Positions 1-9,076 are shown, numbered from the stretch's first letter. The stretch is 64,000 nucleotides of DNA from QHVT01 sp036399015 (GCA_036399015.1 DASWNW010000089.1:16808-80807); one strand, 5' to 3'. Program-made: numbers and translations. The notes: generated by a model not told the origin, from the letters alone.

Positions 1-315
1 CTCCGGATCCTCGAACTTCCGCTCGGTGGGGAAGGTGTAGCGGTTCAGCCACTCGAGGAGATGACCGCCGTACGAGCCGATCATCTCGAGCTGGGGGGCG
101 TGGAGGTGCGTGTCGACGAAACCGGGGGTGATCAGCTGGCCGGAGAGGTCGACGACCTCGCCGCCCGGTGCGTCTGCCCAGTCGCCGACACCTTCGATGA
201 TGCCTTCTTCATCGACCGCGACGTAGCCGTCCTCGAAATAACGGTGCGACCCCTCGACGCCGGCCGCGAACGGGTCCGCAACCGGCGTGAACACGCGCGC
301 GCGATAAACCTGCAC
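1..315 (-). CDS. guaD: Guanine deaminase, N-terminal part (runs off the window)
   Basis: This is the first 105 codons of an amidohydrolase that would convert guanine to xanthine in purine salvage. The reading frame starts at a GTG (complement of 313-315) and stays open to the window edge. The metal-binding HxH of the amidohydrolase fold is visible as DTHLHAPQ (H70, H72). It is followed by the family's typical stretch EMIGSYG...LLEWLNRYTFPTE at about residues 77-98, which is characteristic of guanine deaminases rather than other amidohydrolases. The catalytic C-terminal half lies outside the window. The GTG start is chosen because the nearby ATG at 323 is in another frame. The symbol rests on the N-terminal motif only. 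Confidence 0.8.
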   Translation of the reverse strand, partial: MQVYRARVFTPVADPFAAGVEGSHRYFEDGYVAVDEEGIIEGVGDWADAPGGEVVDLSGQLITPGFVDTHLHAPQLEMIGSYGGHLLEWLNRYTFPTERKFEDPE

Positions 316-341
316 GGCCTCATTGTACGGTCACGAGGCGG

Positions 342-1268
342 TCAGAAATCCGGCAGTTCCTCGTCGCGCGTTCCCGCCTGCACCAGCTTCTCGAGCACCG
401 CGGCCTGGCTCTTCGTTGTGACCACCTCGTCCGAGGGGACGAGGTCGTCGAGCGAGGCGGTGAGCGTGAGGGAGCTCTTCGTGACGGAGTCCATGAACGA
501 AGGCTCGCGCGGCGGCTGGAGGATCGACAACTGCTCCGCCGAACGGCGGCGGGCAGCGCGCTCCTCGGCTTCGCGGAAATTTGCCTCGAAGCGGAGGAGG
601 GTGTTCTCCAGCTTGAGATAGAGCTCGCACGTGGCGCGCACATCCTCCAGGCAGTACACCGCGATGTCCTCGTGACGGCCGGCGCGGTACAGCGTCTCCA
701 CCGCCCTTCCGTCCATCCCCTCGGTCTTCGAGCTGACGATGCCGAACGTCTTGCAGGCCAGGTCGAGGTTGAACCGCATCTGCCGCGGGTTCAGCGTGCC
801 GTTGAAGTTCAGCACCTCGCGCAGATCGCAGTTCGGATGGAAGCGGTAGCGGTTGCCGACCAGGTCGCGCTTCGGCGCGAGACCGTGGATGGCCGAGCGG
901 ATCATGAGGAACGGCCCGTCGAACTGCCGGCCGTTGAAGGAGATGAAGCGATCGTCCTTGTCGAGGTAGTCCCAGAACTTCTCGAGGATCTGCTTCTCGC
1001 TCCCCGAGATCATGGTACGGGTGCCTTCGCGCCGCGTGATGACCTCGGTCTGCCCCGGCACCTCGTACATCGCGCAGGAGCGCCCGGTCTCGGCATTCAC
1101 GATGCCGATCGTCACGATCTTGCCGGTGAACGGCGAGAGCGCACCGCGGCGCTTCTCCTCCTCCGCCTCCGCCTCGTTCATCCCCTTGATGAGGTATTCG
1201 CGGACGTAGGAGTCGTGCTCCTCCCACGGAGTGCCGACGGTCTCGATGTCGATGACGAGTTTTTTCAT
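342..1268 (-). CDS. Predicted 3'-5' exonuclease of the PolB-like RNase H fold
   Basis: This is a 308-residue protein with the DEDDy exonuclease motifs. The DxE of motif I is at D7/E9 (LVIDIETVG), motif II is in ISFNGRQFDGPFL near residue 113, and motif III is a YxxxD in the YCLEDVRATCELY segment near residue 210. The family (exonuclease domain related to that of DNA polymerase B) degrades single-stranded DNA ends; the cellular role here is inferred to be repair or processing. The C-terminal roughly 80 residues are variable and charged. It reads toward guaD and is separated from mdh by a 43-bp gap without an obvious terminator. Confidence 0.75.
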   Translation of the reverse strand: MKKLVIDIETVGTPWEEHDSYVREYLIKGMNEAEAEEEKRRGALSPFTGKIVTIGIVNAETGRSCAMYEVPGQTEVITRREGTRTMISGSEKQILEKFWDYLDKDDRFISFNGRQFDGPFLMIRSAIHGLAPKRDLVGNRYRFHPNCDLREVLNFNGTLNPRQMRFNLDLACKTFGIVSSKTEGMDGRAVETLYRAGRHEDIAVYCLEDVRATCELYLKLENTLLRFEANFREAEERAARRRSAEQLSILQPPREPSFMDSVTKSSLTLTASLDDLVPSDEVVTTKSQAAVLEKLVQAGTRDEELPDF

Positions 1269-1311
1269 GCGCTGAACCGTAAGGAACGGGACCCGCAGTT
1301 ATTTTAACACG

Positions 1312-2241
1312 TCACGCGGCGGTTTTCAGCTTGTCGAACAGCTCCTGGACGGCATCGGCGGAGTGCTTGAGCGCCGCCGCCTCGTCGGCCTCGAGCTTGA
1401 TCTCGATGATCTGTTCGAGCCCGTTCGCGCCGAGCTTCACCGGCACGCCGACATAGAGATTGTTGTAGCCGTACTCGCCGGTGAGGTAGGCGGCGCACGG
1501 GAGGATCTTGCGCTTGTCCTTCAGGATCGCCTCGACCATCTCGACGGTCGACGCGCCCGGCGCGTACCAGGCCGAGGTCTTGAGGAGGTTGACGATCTCC
1601 GCGCCCCCGTTGCGGGTGCGCTCGACGATCGCGTCGATGCGGTCCTTCGCGATCAGCTCCGTGATGGGGATACCGGCGACGGTGGAGTAGCGCGGCAGCG
1701 GGACCATGGTGTCGCCGTGGCCGCCGAGGACGAAGGCGTGCGTGTTCTCGACCGAGACGTTCAGCTCCATGGCGATGAAGGCGCGCATACGGGCGGAGTC
1801 GAGGACGCCGGCCATGCCGAGGACGCGCTCGCGGGGGAACTTCGAGACGCGGCGGGCGACTTCGCACATCGCGTCGAGCGGGTTCGAGACGACGATGATG
1901 ATGGAGTTCGGCGAGCGGCTCGCCACCTCGCGCGTTACGGCGGCCACGATCTCCTCGTTCTTCCAGAGCAGGTCGTCGCGGCTCATGCCCGGCTTGCGCG
2001 GCAGTCCCGCGGTGATGACCACGACGTCGGAGTTCTCGGTGCCGTCATAGTTGTTCGTGCCGCGCAGGATCGAGTCGTACTTCTCGACCGGGGCCGTCTC
2101 CATCATGTCGAGCGACTTGCCCTGCGGGACGCCCTCGACGATGTCGACGAGAACGACGTCCGCGAGCTCCTTGAGAGCGATACCCTGTGCGACGGTGGCG
2201 CCGACATTGCCTGCGCCCACCACGGTGACTTTCGTTTTCAT
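1312..2241 (-). CDS. mdh: Malate dehydrogenase (LDH-like type)
   Basis: This enzyme oxidises malate to oxaloacetate with NAD in the TCA cycle. The 309-residue protein opens with the Rossmann dinucleotide motif VVGAGNVGAT (glycines 9, 11 and 14) and ends the second strand with an aspartate (VLVDI), as expected for NAD preference. Substrate-binding arginines are visible in LPRKPGMSRDDL, and the catalytic His lies in VLGGHGDTMVP. I start at the ATG at 2241, because the ATG seven codons upstream (2262) would overlap the start of the divergent ligase gene and adds no conserved sequence. The gap to the ligase start is only 20 bp, so the two divergent promoters must overlap each other's 5' ends. Confidence 0.93.
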   Translation of the reverse strand: MKTKVTVVGAGNVGATVAQGIALKELADVVLVDIVEGVPQGKSLDMMETAPVEKYDSILRGTNNYDGTENSDVVVITAGLPRKPGMSRDDLLWKNEEIVAAVTREVASRSPNSIIIVVSNPLDAMCEVARRVSKFPRERVLGMAGVLDSARMRAFIAMELNVSVENTHAFVLGGHGDTMVPLPRYSTVAGIPITELIAKDRIDAIVERTRNGGAEIVNLLKTSAWYAPGASTVEMVEAILKDKRKILPCAAYLTGEYGYNNLYVGVPVKLGANGLEQIIEIKLEADEAAALKHSADAVQELFDKLKTAA

Positions 2242-2261
2242 GGCGGCGGATTCTATCGTCA

Positions 2262-3884
2262 ATGCTTTCTGACTTCACCACCACCGCGAACGCCATCGCG
2301 GCGACCACCAAGAAAAGCGAGAAAGAGCGAATCCTCGCGGAGTACCTGCGCACGCTCGACGACGCCTCGCTGGAGCGCGCGGTGGTGTTTTTCTCCGGCT
2401 CGCCCTTCGCCCGGCGGGAGGAGCGGGTGGCGGGCGTCGGCGGCGCCGCGATCGCCGACGCGGTCGTCGAGGCGACCGGGCGGACGCACGAGGAAGTGTG
2501 GGCGCCGTGGCCGAAGTACGCGGATCCCGGTGACACGATCGCCGAGTCCTTTCCGCACGACCCGTCGCGCGACATCACTCTGACGGAGCTCGGCGAGTAT
2601 TTCGAGCGGCTCGCGGCGACGCAGGGCGCCGGCGCGAAGAAGGACGTCCTGGCGGAGCTCTTCCGGAAGGTCGATGCGCAGGGCGCCCGCTATGTCGTGA
2701 AGATCCTGACGCGCGAGCTGCGCATCGGCCTCGTGGAGGGGCTGGTGGAGTCGTCGATCGCCAAGGCCTTCGGCGGGAAGCTCGTCGACGTGCGGCAGGC
2801 GAACATGTTCACCGGCGACATCGGCGCGACGGCGCTGCTAGCGAAGAGCGACGCGCTTTCGACGGCCGGGATGACGCTCTTCCAGCCGTTCGCGTTCATG
2901 CTCGCGCAGCCGGAGGAGAACCCGGCCGAGATCGTGGCCGCCCTCGGCGCCGGCGCGATCGCCGACGACAAATACGACGGCATCCGCGCGCAGATCCACA
3001 CCGACGGCAGCGAGGTACGCATCTACTCGCGCACGCTCGACAACGTCACGCACCGGTTCCCCGAGGTGGAGAAGGCGGCGCGCGACCTGGGCCGGAGCGT
3101 CATTCTCGACGGCGAGATTGTCGCCTTCAGCGATCGCATCCTGCCGTTCGCGATCATCCAGAAGAGACTCGGACGGCGCGTGGTGAGCGACAAGCTGCTG
3201 GCCGAGGCGCCGGTGGTCTTCTTCGCGTTCGACCTGCTCTTCCTCGACGGCGAGGCGCTGTTCGAGAAGCCGCTCCGTGAGCGGCTGGCGCTGATGCGGG
3301 AGCTCGTGCGTGGCGGCGCGATCCGGCTCGGCCATTCCAGCGAAGTCCGCGACGCCGCCCACGTCGACGAGCTCTTCGACGCCGCGCGCGTACGGGCGAA
3401 CGAGGGGCTGGTGGTGAAGGACCCCGCTTCGATCTACACGCCGGGACGCCGCGGCAAGTCGTGGCTCAAGTACAAGAAGGCGCTGGCGACGCTCGACTGC
3501 GTGGTGACGTCGGCGCAGTACGGGAACGGGCGGCGGCGGGCGGTGCTCTCCGACCTCACCTTCGCCGTGCTGAAGGACCGCGAGCTGGTGAACATCGGCA
3601 AGGCGTACTCCGGCCTCACCGACGTCGAGATCGCCGACATGACGGAGCACTTCAAGCGCACCACCCGCGAGCGCCACGGTCCGGTTCACGTGGTCGAGCC
3701 GACCGTCGTGCTCGAGATCGCCTTCGATCGCATTCAGGAATCGAAACGGCACAAGTCGGGCTACGCGCTGCGCTTTCCCCGCATCGTGCGCATCCGCGAC
3801 GACAAGAATCTCGAGCAGATCTCAACCATCGACGAGGTTCGCCGTATCTACGAGGGGCAGTTGCTGCGGGAAGAAGGAGAGTAA
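2262..3884 (+). CDS. ATP-dependent DNA ligase
   Basis: This 540-residue ligase of the archaeal/eukaryotic LIG1-like type has three parts: an N-terminal DNA-binding domain (about 1-200), the nucleotidyltransferase core and a C-terminal OB domain. The AMP-accepting lysine is K237 in motif I, KYDGIR. Motif III is around VFFAFDLLFLDG, motif IV is EGLVVKDP and motif V is SWLKYKK. It would seal nicks in DNA using ATP, probably in repair, because bacterial replication normally relies on NAD-dependent LigA (not in this window). It is followed after 5 bp by the PspC gene, so the two are probably co-transcribed. No Ku, polymerase or nuclease domain of the LigD system is present. Confidence 0.9.
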   Translation: MLSDFTTTANAIAATTKKSEKERILAEYLRTLDDASLERAVVFFSGSPFARREERVAGVGGAAIADAVVEATGRTHEEVWAPWPKYADPGDTIAESFPHDPSRDITLTELGEYFERLAATQGAGAKKDVLAELFRKVDAQGARYVVKILTRELRIGLVEGLVESSIAKAFGGKLVDVRQANMFTGDIGATALLAKSDALSTAGMTLFQPFAFMLAQPEENPAEIVAALGAGAIADDKYDGIRAQIHTDGSEVRIYSRTLDNVTHRFPEVEKAARDLGRSVILDGEIVAFSDRILPFAIIQKRLGRRVVSDKLLAEAPVVFFAFDLLFLDGEALFEKPLRERLALMRELVRGGAIRLGHSSEVRDAAHVDELFDAARVRANEGLVVKDPASIYTPGRRGKSWLKYKKALATLDCVVTSAQYGNGRRRAVLSDLTFAVLKDRELVNIGKAYSGLTDVEIADMTEHFKRTTRERHGPVHVVEPTVVLEIAFDRIQESKRHKSGYALRFPRIVRIRDDKNLEQISTIDEVRRIYEGQLLREEGE

Positions 3885-3889
3885 GGAAG

Positions 3890-4078
3890 ATGCCGCTTTA
3901 TCGTTCGCGCCGTTCCAGCATCATCGCCGGAGTCTGCGGCGGCCTCGCCGAATGGCTCGGCTGGAGCCCGACGCTCGTGCGCGTGCTCTACGTGGCCGGC
4001 TCGCTGATCTCGGTCGCGTTCCCGGGGCTGATCGTCTACATCATCCTGTGGGTGGTGATGCCGAAGGCGCCGTACTAG
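3890..4078 (+). CDS. Small PspC-domain membrane protein
   Basis: This 62-residue protein begins LYRSRRSSIIAGVCGGLAEW, the PspC signature, and ends in one hydrophobic segment (about residues 33-57). Stand-alone PspC domains are inner-membrane proteins linked to envelope-stress responses; no other psp gene is nearby, so a specific role cannot be assigned. An AAGGAAG sequence overlapping the ligase stop gives a ribosome-binding site. The last 38 bp overlap the 3' end of the convergent response-regulator gene. Confidence 0.8.
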   Translation: MPLYRSRRSSIIAGVCGGLAEWLGWSPTLVRVLYVAGSLISVAFPGLIVYIILWVVMPKAPY

Positions 4079-4460
4079 CGGTCTCGCGGCTGCACCGGCT
4101 GCGGACGTACGCCGCCACGTCGACCGGGTCGACCGGCTTCGCGAAGATCGCCTTCACCACGTGCCGGTCGCCCGGATCGGTGAAGAGCACGCGGTCGGGG
4201 TAGCCGGTCACGGCGACGACGGCGAGCTTCGGCGCGGTGCGGGCGATGTGGGCGACGATCGAGGAGCCGTGGATGCTCGGGAGGAGCATGTCCAGGATGA
4301 CGCAGCAGTAGCCGTTCGCCCTTTCGTTCAGCGCCTGGACGGCCTCGCGGCCGTTCACCGCCAGCTCCACCGTCAGCTCGGCCCGCTGCAGTGCGATCTC
4401 CATCGCATAGCGCAGCCCCTCATCGTCTTCCACCAGCAGGACTTTGTGCTCGTTCGCCAT
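4041..4460 (-). CDS. Single-domain response regulator (receiver only)
   Basis: This 139-residue receiver domain has no output domain. The acidic pocket (E11, D12, D13), phospho-acceptor D57 (VILDMLLP), T85 and K108 (FAKPVD) are all present, so phosphorylation should work. I start at the ATG at 4460 (MANEHKVLLVEDD) because upstream codons add only low-complexity residues and the gap to metX carries the promoters. No kinase is adjacent. Single receivers usually pass phosphate in relays or bind motility or kinase proteins, but the partner cannot be named from the sequence. The final residues are Ser/Ala/Pro rich and overlap the pspC-like gene tail to tail. Confidence 0.85.
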   Translation of the reverse strand: MANEHKVLLVEDDEGLRYAMEIALQRAELTVELAVNGREAVQALNERANGYCCVILDMLLPSIHGSSIVAHIARTAPKLAVVAVTGYPDRVLFTDPGDRHVVKAIFAKPVDPVDVAAYVRSRCSRETASTAPSASPPTG

Positions 4461-4507
4461 GGAGGGCGGAACTATACCGTACGGCCGTTTGCTATGCTCC
4501 GCGACTG

Positions 4508-5635
4508 ATGCCGACGGTCCAGACATCCGGCGATACGTTCATCGCCGCGCCGCCGCAAGAGCTCGTGCTTCCGGACGGCTTCCGCTTCCTGCACGGGCAG
4601 ACCCTCGCCCCCTTCACGATCGTCTACGAGACGTTCGGGGAGCTGAACGCCGACCGCTCCAACGCCGTCCTGGTCTGCCACGCCCTCTCCGCGAGCGCGC
4701 ACGCCGCCGGGAAGTACAGCGACACGCCCGACGAGAAGCCCGGGTGGTGGGACGGGCTGATCGGCTACGGCAAGGCCATCGACCTCGAGCGCCACTTCGT
4801 CGTCTGCGTGAACCTTCCCGGCTCGCCGTTCGGCACCACCGCGCCGAAGTCGGTCGATCCCGCCACCGGCACACCCTACGGCTCCCGCTACCCCTGGCCG
4901 ACGATCGAGGACATGGTCGAGTCGCAGAAGCTCGTCCTCGAGCACCTGGGCATCTCGCGGCTGCAGGCGATCGCCGGCGGCTCGCTCGGCGGCATGCAGG
5001 TGCTGATGTGGGCGGCCATGTACCCGGAGTTCACCGACGCCATCATCGCCATGGCCTGCGGCTCGGCCGTCCCCGTGACCGGCATCGCCTGGCACATCCT
5101 CGGCCGCAAGATCATCGAGACCGACGCCCGCTTCAACGGCGGCGACTACTACGCCGAAGAGGGCGACCTGCGCGGCCTGCAGGTCGCGCGCATGCTCGGC
5201 CACATGACCTATCTCTCAGCGCAGTCGCTGCAGCGGAAGTTCGGCCGCCGCCGGCGCGGCAGCACGCGGCAGTTCGAGATCGACTCCTACTTCGAGTACC
5301 AGGGGAAGAAGTTCGCCACGCTGTACGACGCGAACTCCTACATCCGCGTGCAGGCGGCGATGGACGAGATGGACCTCGAGGAGCAGTACGGCAGCCTGCA
5401 CGCCGCGTTCGAGCGCTGGCGCGGGCGGTCGCTGATCGTGTCGTTCGACACCGACTGGCTCTTCCCCCCGTCCGAGAGCGCGCGCGTCACCGCCGCCCTG
5501 AGCGCGAACGGCACGCCGGTGCAGCACGAGGAGATCGTGTCGCCGAACGGCCACGACACGTTCCTCATCGACTTTCACCTGATCGACGGGCTCGTGCGCG
5601 ATTTCCTCAGCGAAACCTCGCGTCCGGCTCGCTGA
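4508..5635 (+). CDS. metX: Homoserine O-acetyltransferase (alpha/beta hydrolase)
   Basis: This enzyme acetylates (or succinylates) homoserine in the first committed step of methionine synthesis. The 375-residue alpha/beta-hydrolase has its nucleophile S159 in GGSLGGMQ, the catalytic Asp in SFDTDWLFPP and the His in SPNGHDTFL. NAVLVCHALSASAHAAG and the NLPGSPFGTT segment are also typical of MetX. Acyl-donor choice cannot be decided by eye. The ATG at 4508 matches the family start; an in-frame ATG 39 codons upstream would run through the divergent regulator's start region. No other methionine gene is beside it. Confidence 0.88.
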   Translation: MPTVQTSGDTFIAAPPQELVLPDGFRFLHGQTLAPFTIVYETFGELNADRSNAVLVCHALSASAHAAGKYSDTPDEKPGWWDGLIGYGKAIDLERHFVVCVNLPGSPFGTTAPKSVDPATGTPYGSRYPWPTIEDMVESQKLVLEHLGISRLQAIAGGSLGGMQVLMWAAMYPEFTDAIIAMACGSAVPVTGIAWHILGRKIIETDARFNGGDYYAEEGDLRGLQVARMLGHMTYLSAQSLQRKFGRRRRGSTRQFEIDSYFEYQGKKFATLYDANSYIRVQAAMDEMDLEEQYGSLHAAFERWRGRSLIVSFDTDWLFPPSESARVTAALSANGTPVQHEEIVSPNGHDTFLIDFHLIDGLVRDFLSETSRPAR

Positions 5636-5927
5636 GCAGCTCGACCTCGTCGAGTGTGGCGATGCCGTTGCCGCCGTCGACCAGCCGGTAGCCGACCGCG
5701 ATCGTCCCGTCGTCGAGACGCTCCGCCTGGATGAGGATCACCGGCGTCTCCTCGCCGACGCCTTCCTCCTGCACGATCGCGCACTTGGGAAGGTCGAGCT
5801 CCACCGGCTCGCCACCGACCGCAAACACGGCGCGCCCTTCCTCGACGTCACGGTCGGTGGCGGTGCGCCCCTCAACGTGCGGCGTTTTCCGCCACGTCTT
5901 CAGGTCGACCGGACCCCACTCGCTCAT
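5607..5927 (-). CDS. Small acidic protein of unknown function
   Basis: This 106-residue protein is rich in Asp/Glu, with no signal peptide or transmembrane segment. The sequence suggests alternating beta strands (AVFAVGGEPVELDLPKCAIVQ, TPVILIQAERL). I do not recognise the family. Its 5' end lies inside the preceding VanZ-like gene (56-bp overlap), and its 3' end overlaps metX by 29 bp on the other strand. Codon use looks like that of its neighbours, so I judge it a real gene. Confidence 0.6.
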   Translation of the reverse strand: MSEWGPVDLKTWRKTPHVEGRTATDRDVEEGRAVFAVGGEPVELDLPKCAIVQEEGVGEETPVILIQAERLDDGTIAVGYRLVDGGNGIATLDEVELLSEPDARFR

Positions 5928-6408
5928 GCGTCAAAGCATATCGTGCGAGGAGCGCCAGGGCACCGGCGGCCGCGTTGAAGGCGACGTCGCGCAGGTCGTA
6001 GTAGCGCGACGGCAGCAGCGCCTGGATTCCCTCGTCGAGCCACCCGGCGGCGATGACGAAGACGAGCGCAACCCGGTAGCGGCGGAAGGACTCGTACGCG
6101 AGCAACGCCACCACGCCGTACTGGATGAAGTGGATCTTCTCCTCCGGGCTGTCCATCGGCAGGATGACGGCGGCGTAGACAACCGCGGTACCGAACAGCG
6201 TGAAGACGGTCCGCCAGGAACGCCGGCGTGGCGCGCGGAAGATCACCCAGAGCATCAGCGCGCCGGCGAGCGCGAACGAGCTCGCGACCGCGATGCGCAT
6301 CCACCCGCTGTCGCGAAGGTAGTTCGCGAACGGGCGGACGACGCCGAGCGTGGCGTAGATCGCGAGCAGCCAGACGGCGAGCGCGACGCGGGCGATGCGG
6401 GGAGACAT
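5872..6408 (-). CDS. VanZ-like integral membrane protein
   Basis: This 178-residue protein has four hydrophobic segments (about residues 8-25, 40-57, 67-83 and 94-118). It also has the VanZ-type pattern FIQYGVVALLAYESFRR followed by AAGWLDEGIQALLPSRYYDLRD, in which the acidic D-E-Q stretch before the last helix is characteristic. VanZ-like proteins are small membrane proteins; the best known affects teicoplanin resistance, but most have no known role. It overlaps the downstream small acidic gene by 56 bp, suggesting the two are translated together. The C-terminus is hydrophilic. Confidence 0.75.
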   Translation of the reverse strand: MSPRIARVALAVWLLAIYATLGVVRPFANYLRDSGWMRIAVASSFALAGALMLWVIFRAPRRRSWRTVFTLFGTAVVYAAVILPMDSPEEKIHFIQYGVVALLAYESFRRYRVALVFVIAAGWLDEGIQALLPSRYYDLRDVAFNAAAGALALLARYALTHERVGSGRPEDVAENAAR

Positions 6409-6448
6409 CGGGAGTAATACGGACGACCCGGCGCGTTCGTCGTGCTCT

Positions 6449-6504
6449 CTGGAGCAACGGGCTCTTAGCCCGTTGGGCGCCGGACTGAGAGCCCGGCACT
6501 CCAG
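6449..6504. repeat. Family D hairpin repeat, CTGGAG...CTCCAG
   Basis: This 56-bp element starts CTGGAGCAACGGGCT and ends AGCCCGGCACTCCAG. Inside are two hairpins: a perfect one (CAACGGGCT/AGCCCGTTG, loop CTT, 6455-6475) and an imperfect one. It has the same plan as the elements at 27675, 35269 and 63934 (GGAG...CGGGCTnnAGCCCG...CTCC). It lies between the VanZ-like gene and topA and could also act as a transcription terminator for topA, although no T-run follows. Confidence 0.55.
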
Positions 6505-6514
6505 GGGGATCGCG

Positions 6515-8959
6515 TTACTCGTTGGCCGCGGCTGGCGGCGCGATCGGGGCGCGGTGGTCGCACTCGGCGTTGTTGCAGTACTCGATGTGCCCCTCGCGCT
6601 TGGTCTCCTTCTCCAGGAGGTAGGGTGCGTGGCACTTCGGGCACTCGCGTGCGACAGGGCGGTTGTTCAGCGTGAACTCGCACTTCGGGTAGCGGTTGCA
6701 GGAGTAGAAGACGCCGCGGCGCGAGATCCGCTCGACCAGCTCTCCCTCGTTGCAGTTCGGGCACTTCACGCCGGTCGGCTTCGGCGGCGTGGACGACTTG
6801 CCGCCGCGCCCGATCTTGCGGATGGTCTTGCAGTCGGGGTAGCCGGAGCACGAGTAGAAGGGGCCGTAGCGGCCGCTCTTGAGGACCATCTCCTTGCCAC
6901 AATTCTCGCAGGGCGGCTGCGGCTCGGAGGGCAGGTTCGCCGCCTGCTTCATCAGCTTCGGGTCCTTGGTGTTCTTGCAGTCGGGATATCCGGTGCAGGC
7001 GAAGAACTGGCCGAAGCGGGAGCGCTTGAGCTGCATCGGCTTGCCGCACTTGTCGCAGATGATCTGCTCGTCGTCCGACGTCGCCTCGGCCGCGTCACCC
7101 TTGGCCATTTCCTTCGTGGTCTTGCACTCGGGGTAGTTCGTGCAGGCGAGGAACTCGCCGAAGCGGCCGAACTTGATGACCATCGGCGAGCTGCAGTTCT
7201 CGCACTTTTCGTCGGTCTCCAGGCCGGAGCCCTTGACCTGCGTCATCTCCGTCGCGGCGCGGTCGAGGTCGTGGTTGAACTTCACCGAGAACTCGCGCAT
7301 CGCGTCGGTCCACTCGAGCTTCCCATCCTCGATCTCGTCCAGCTCCTCTTCGAGGCGGGCGGTGTACTTCTCGTCGATGATGTCGCCGAAGGACTGCTTG
7401 AGCAGCTTCACGACGAGCGAGCCGAGGTGCGTCGGGTGGAACTTGCCGTCGTGCTTGTAGGTGTAGTCGCGGGCCTGAATGGTGGTGAGGATCGCGCCGT
7501 AGGTCGACGGCCGGCCGATGCCGTTCTCTTCGAGCGCCTTCACGAGCGTCGCCTCGGTGTAGCGGGGAGGCGGCTGGGTGAAGTTCTGCTTCGTCTCCAG
7601 CTCGAGCAGCTCCAGCACGTCGCCTTCGTTGAGCGGCGGCAGCGCCTTGTCGTTCTTCTTCTCCCCGTCCTCGTCGTCATCCTCGCCCGGCGCATCCTGG
7701 AAGACGGCCAGGAAGCCGGCGAACTTCTGCACCTCGCCCGAGGCGCGGAGAGTGAGATTGCCGACCGTGATGTCGGCGTCGGTGACATCGAAGAGCGCCG
7801 GCTTCATCTGCGACGCGACGAAGCGGTCCCAGATCATCTTGTAGAGGCTGTACTCCTCGCGGGAGAGGAAGTCCTTGATCTTCTCCGGGTCGAGCTCGGT
7901 CGAGGTCGGACGGATGGCCTCGTGTGCTTCCTGCGCCTGTGCAGCTTTCTTGACACGATAAACGTTAGGCTTTTCAGGAAGGATATCGTTGCCGTATTTC
8001 GCGGCAATTAACTGTCTCACTTCGGCGAGCGCGTCGTCGCTGATACGCACCGAGTCGGTACGCATGTAGGTAATGAGTCCGGCGAAGCCGAAGCTGCCGA
8101 GCTCCTTGCCTTCGTACAGCTTCTGCGCGATCTGCATGGTCCGCTTCACCGGCCACTTGAAGCGGTTGTACGCGGTGCGCTGCAGCGTGGAGGTGATGAA
8201 CGGCGGCGCGGCCGACTGCTTCCGCTCCTTCCGCGCCACCTCGGTCACGAGGTACTTGCCGCTCTTGAGCGCGCTCTCGATCTTCCGCGCCAGCTCCTCG
8301 TTCGGCACCTCGGCCTTCTTGCCGTCGATCTTCGTCAGCTTCGCCACGAACGGCGGCGGGGCGCTGGCGGAGAGGCGGGCGCCGAAGGTCCAGTACTCCA
8401 CCGGCACGAACGCTTTGATGTCCTCTTCCCGGTCGACGATCATCTTCATCGCCACCGACTGGACGCGTCCGGCGGAGAGGCCGCGGCGGACCTTGTCCCA
8501 GAGGAGCGGGGAGAGCTTGTAGCCGACCAGGCGATCGAGGACGCGGCGCGCCTGCTGGGCGTTCACCTTGTTCATGTCGATCTCGCCCGGCGTGTCGATC
8601 GCCTTGCGGACCGCGTTCTTGGTGATCTCGTGGAAGAGGATGCGGCGGACCTTCTTGGCGTCGGCGCCGAGCAGGTTCACCACGTGCCAGCCGATGGCCT
8701 CTCCCTCGCGGTCAGGGTCGGAGGCGATGAAGATCTTGTCGGCCTTCTTCGCGGCGGCGCGGAGCTCGCTGACGACCTTCTCTTTCCCTTCCAGCACCTC
8801 GTACTTCGGGAGGAAGGTGACCTCGTCGACGCCGAGATCGCTCTTCGGCAGGTCGCGCACGTGGCCCACCGAGGCCTTGACCACGTAATCGCTCCCGATG
8901 AACTTGTTGATGGTCTTCGCTTTCGCGGGAGACTCGACGATGACGAGGTTCTTGGCCAT
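6515..8959 (-). CDS. topA: DNA topoisomerase I (type IA)
   Basis: This enzyme relaxes negative supercoils by transient single-strand cleavage. The 814-residue protein begins with the Toprim domain (KNLVIVESPAKAKT, then ASDPDREGEAIGWH with the metal-binding DxDxE). The active-site tyrosine is Y298 in ITYMRTDS. The C-terminus carries five zinc-ribbon modules, four with both Cys pairs in the usual form (for example CENCSSPM...CTNYPEC). The fifth is shorter (CPKC...CNNAEC). An acidic insert (DAPGEDDDEDGEKK) sits before the ribbons. I use the ATG at 8959, because the upstream in-frame ATG (8974) lacks conserved sequence. Gene size and module order are normal for topA. Confidence 0.96.
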   Translation of the reverse strand: MAKNLVIVESPAKAKTINKFIGSDYVVKASVGHVRDLPKSDLGVDEVTFLPKYEVLEGKEKVVSELRAAAKKADKIFIASDPDREGEAIGWHVVNLLGADAKKVRRILFHEITKNAVRKAIDTPGEIDMNKVNAQQARRVLDRLVGYKLSPLLWDKVRRGLSAGRVQSVAMKMIVDREEDIKAFVPVEYWTFGARLSASAPPPFVAKLTKIDGKKAEVPNEELARKIESALKSGKYLVTEVARKERKQSAAPPFITSTLQRTAYNRFKWPVKRTMQIAQKLYEGKELGSFGFAGLITYMRTDSVRISDDALAEVRQLIAAKYGNDILPEKPNVYRVKKAAQAQEAHEAIRPTSTELDPEKIKDFLSREEYSLYKMIWDRFVASQMKPALFDVTDADITVGNLTLRASGEVQKFAGFLAVFQDAPGEDDDEDGEKKNDKALPPLNEGDVLELLELETKQNFTQPPPRYTEATLVKALEENGIGRPSTYGAILTTIQARDYTYKHDGKFHPTHLGSLVVKLLKQSFGDIIDEKYTARLEEELDEIEDGKLEWTDAMREFSVKFNHDLDRAATEMTQVKGSGLETDEKCENCSSPMVIKFGRFGEFLACTNYPECKTTKEMAKGDAAEATSDDEQIICDKCGKPMQLKRSRFGQFFACTGYPDCKNTKDPKLMKQAANLPSEPQPPCENCGKEMVLKSGRYGPFYSCSGYPDCKTIRKIGRGGKSSTPPKPTGVKCPNCNEGELVERISRRGVFYSCNRYPKCEFTLNNRPVARECPKCHAPYLLEKETKREGHIEYCNNAECDHRAPIAPPAAANE

Positions 8960-9045
8960 TGCGGAACGCCCCAAACTGATTACCGACTGCGCGATATTCC
9001 TATCAGACGGAGCGGTCGGCCGCCAAACGCGCTACCAACTGTGGA

Positions 9046-9073
9046 GTTCCCAGTGGCCCGTTACCCGTTGCGG
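9046..9073 (+). repeat. Possible solo quadruplet arm, period 7 (GTTnnCC type)
   Basis: Four successive 7-bp words (GTTCCCA, GTGGCCC, GTTACCC, GTTGCGG) are followed by GAAC, just before the 3' end of the NtrC-type gene. The layout, four G-initial heptamers plus a cap, matches the better-supported elements at 17872 and 25002. There is only one copy in the window, so this is a weak call. Confidence 0.35.
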
Positions 9074-9076
9074 GAA

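Noticed and set aside
1..323. A 63-residue minus-strand gene starting at the ATG at 323
   Set aside because: It is Arg/Ser-rich and out of frame with the clear guanine deaminase sequence in the same place.
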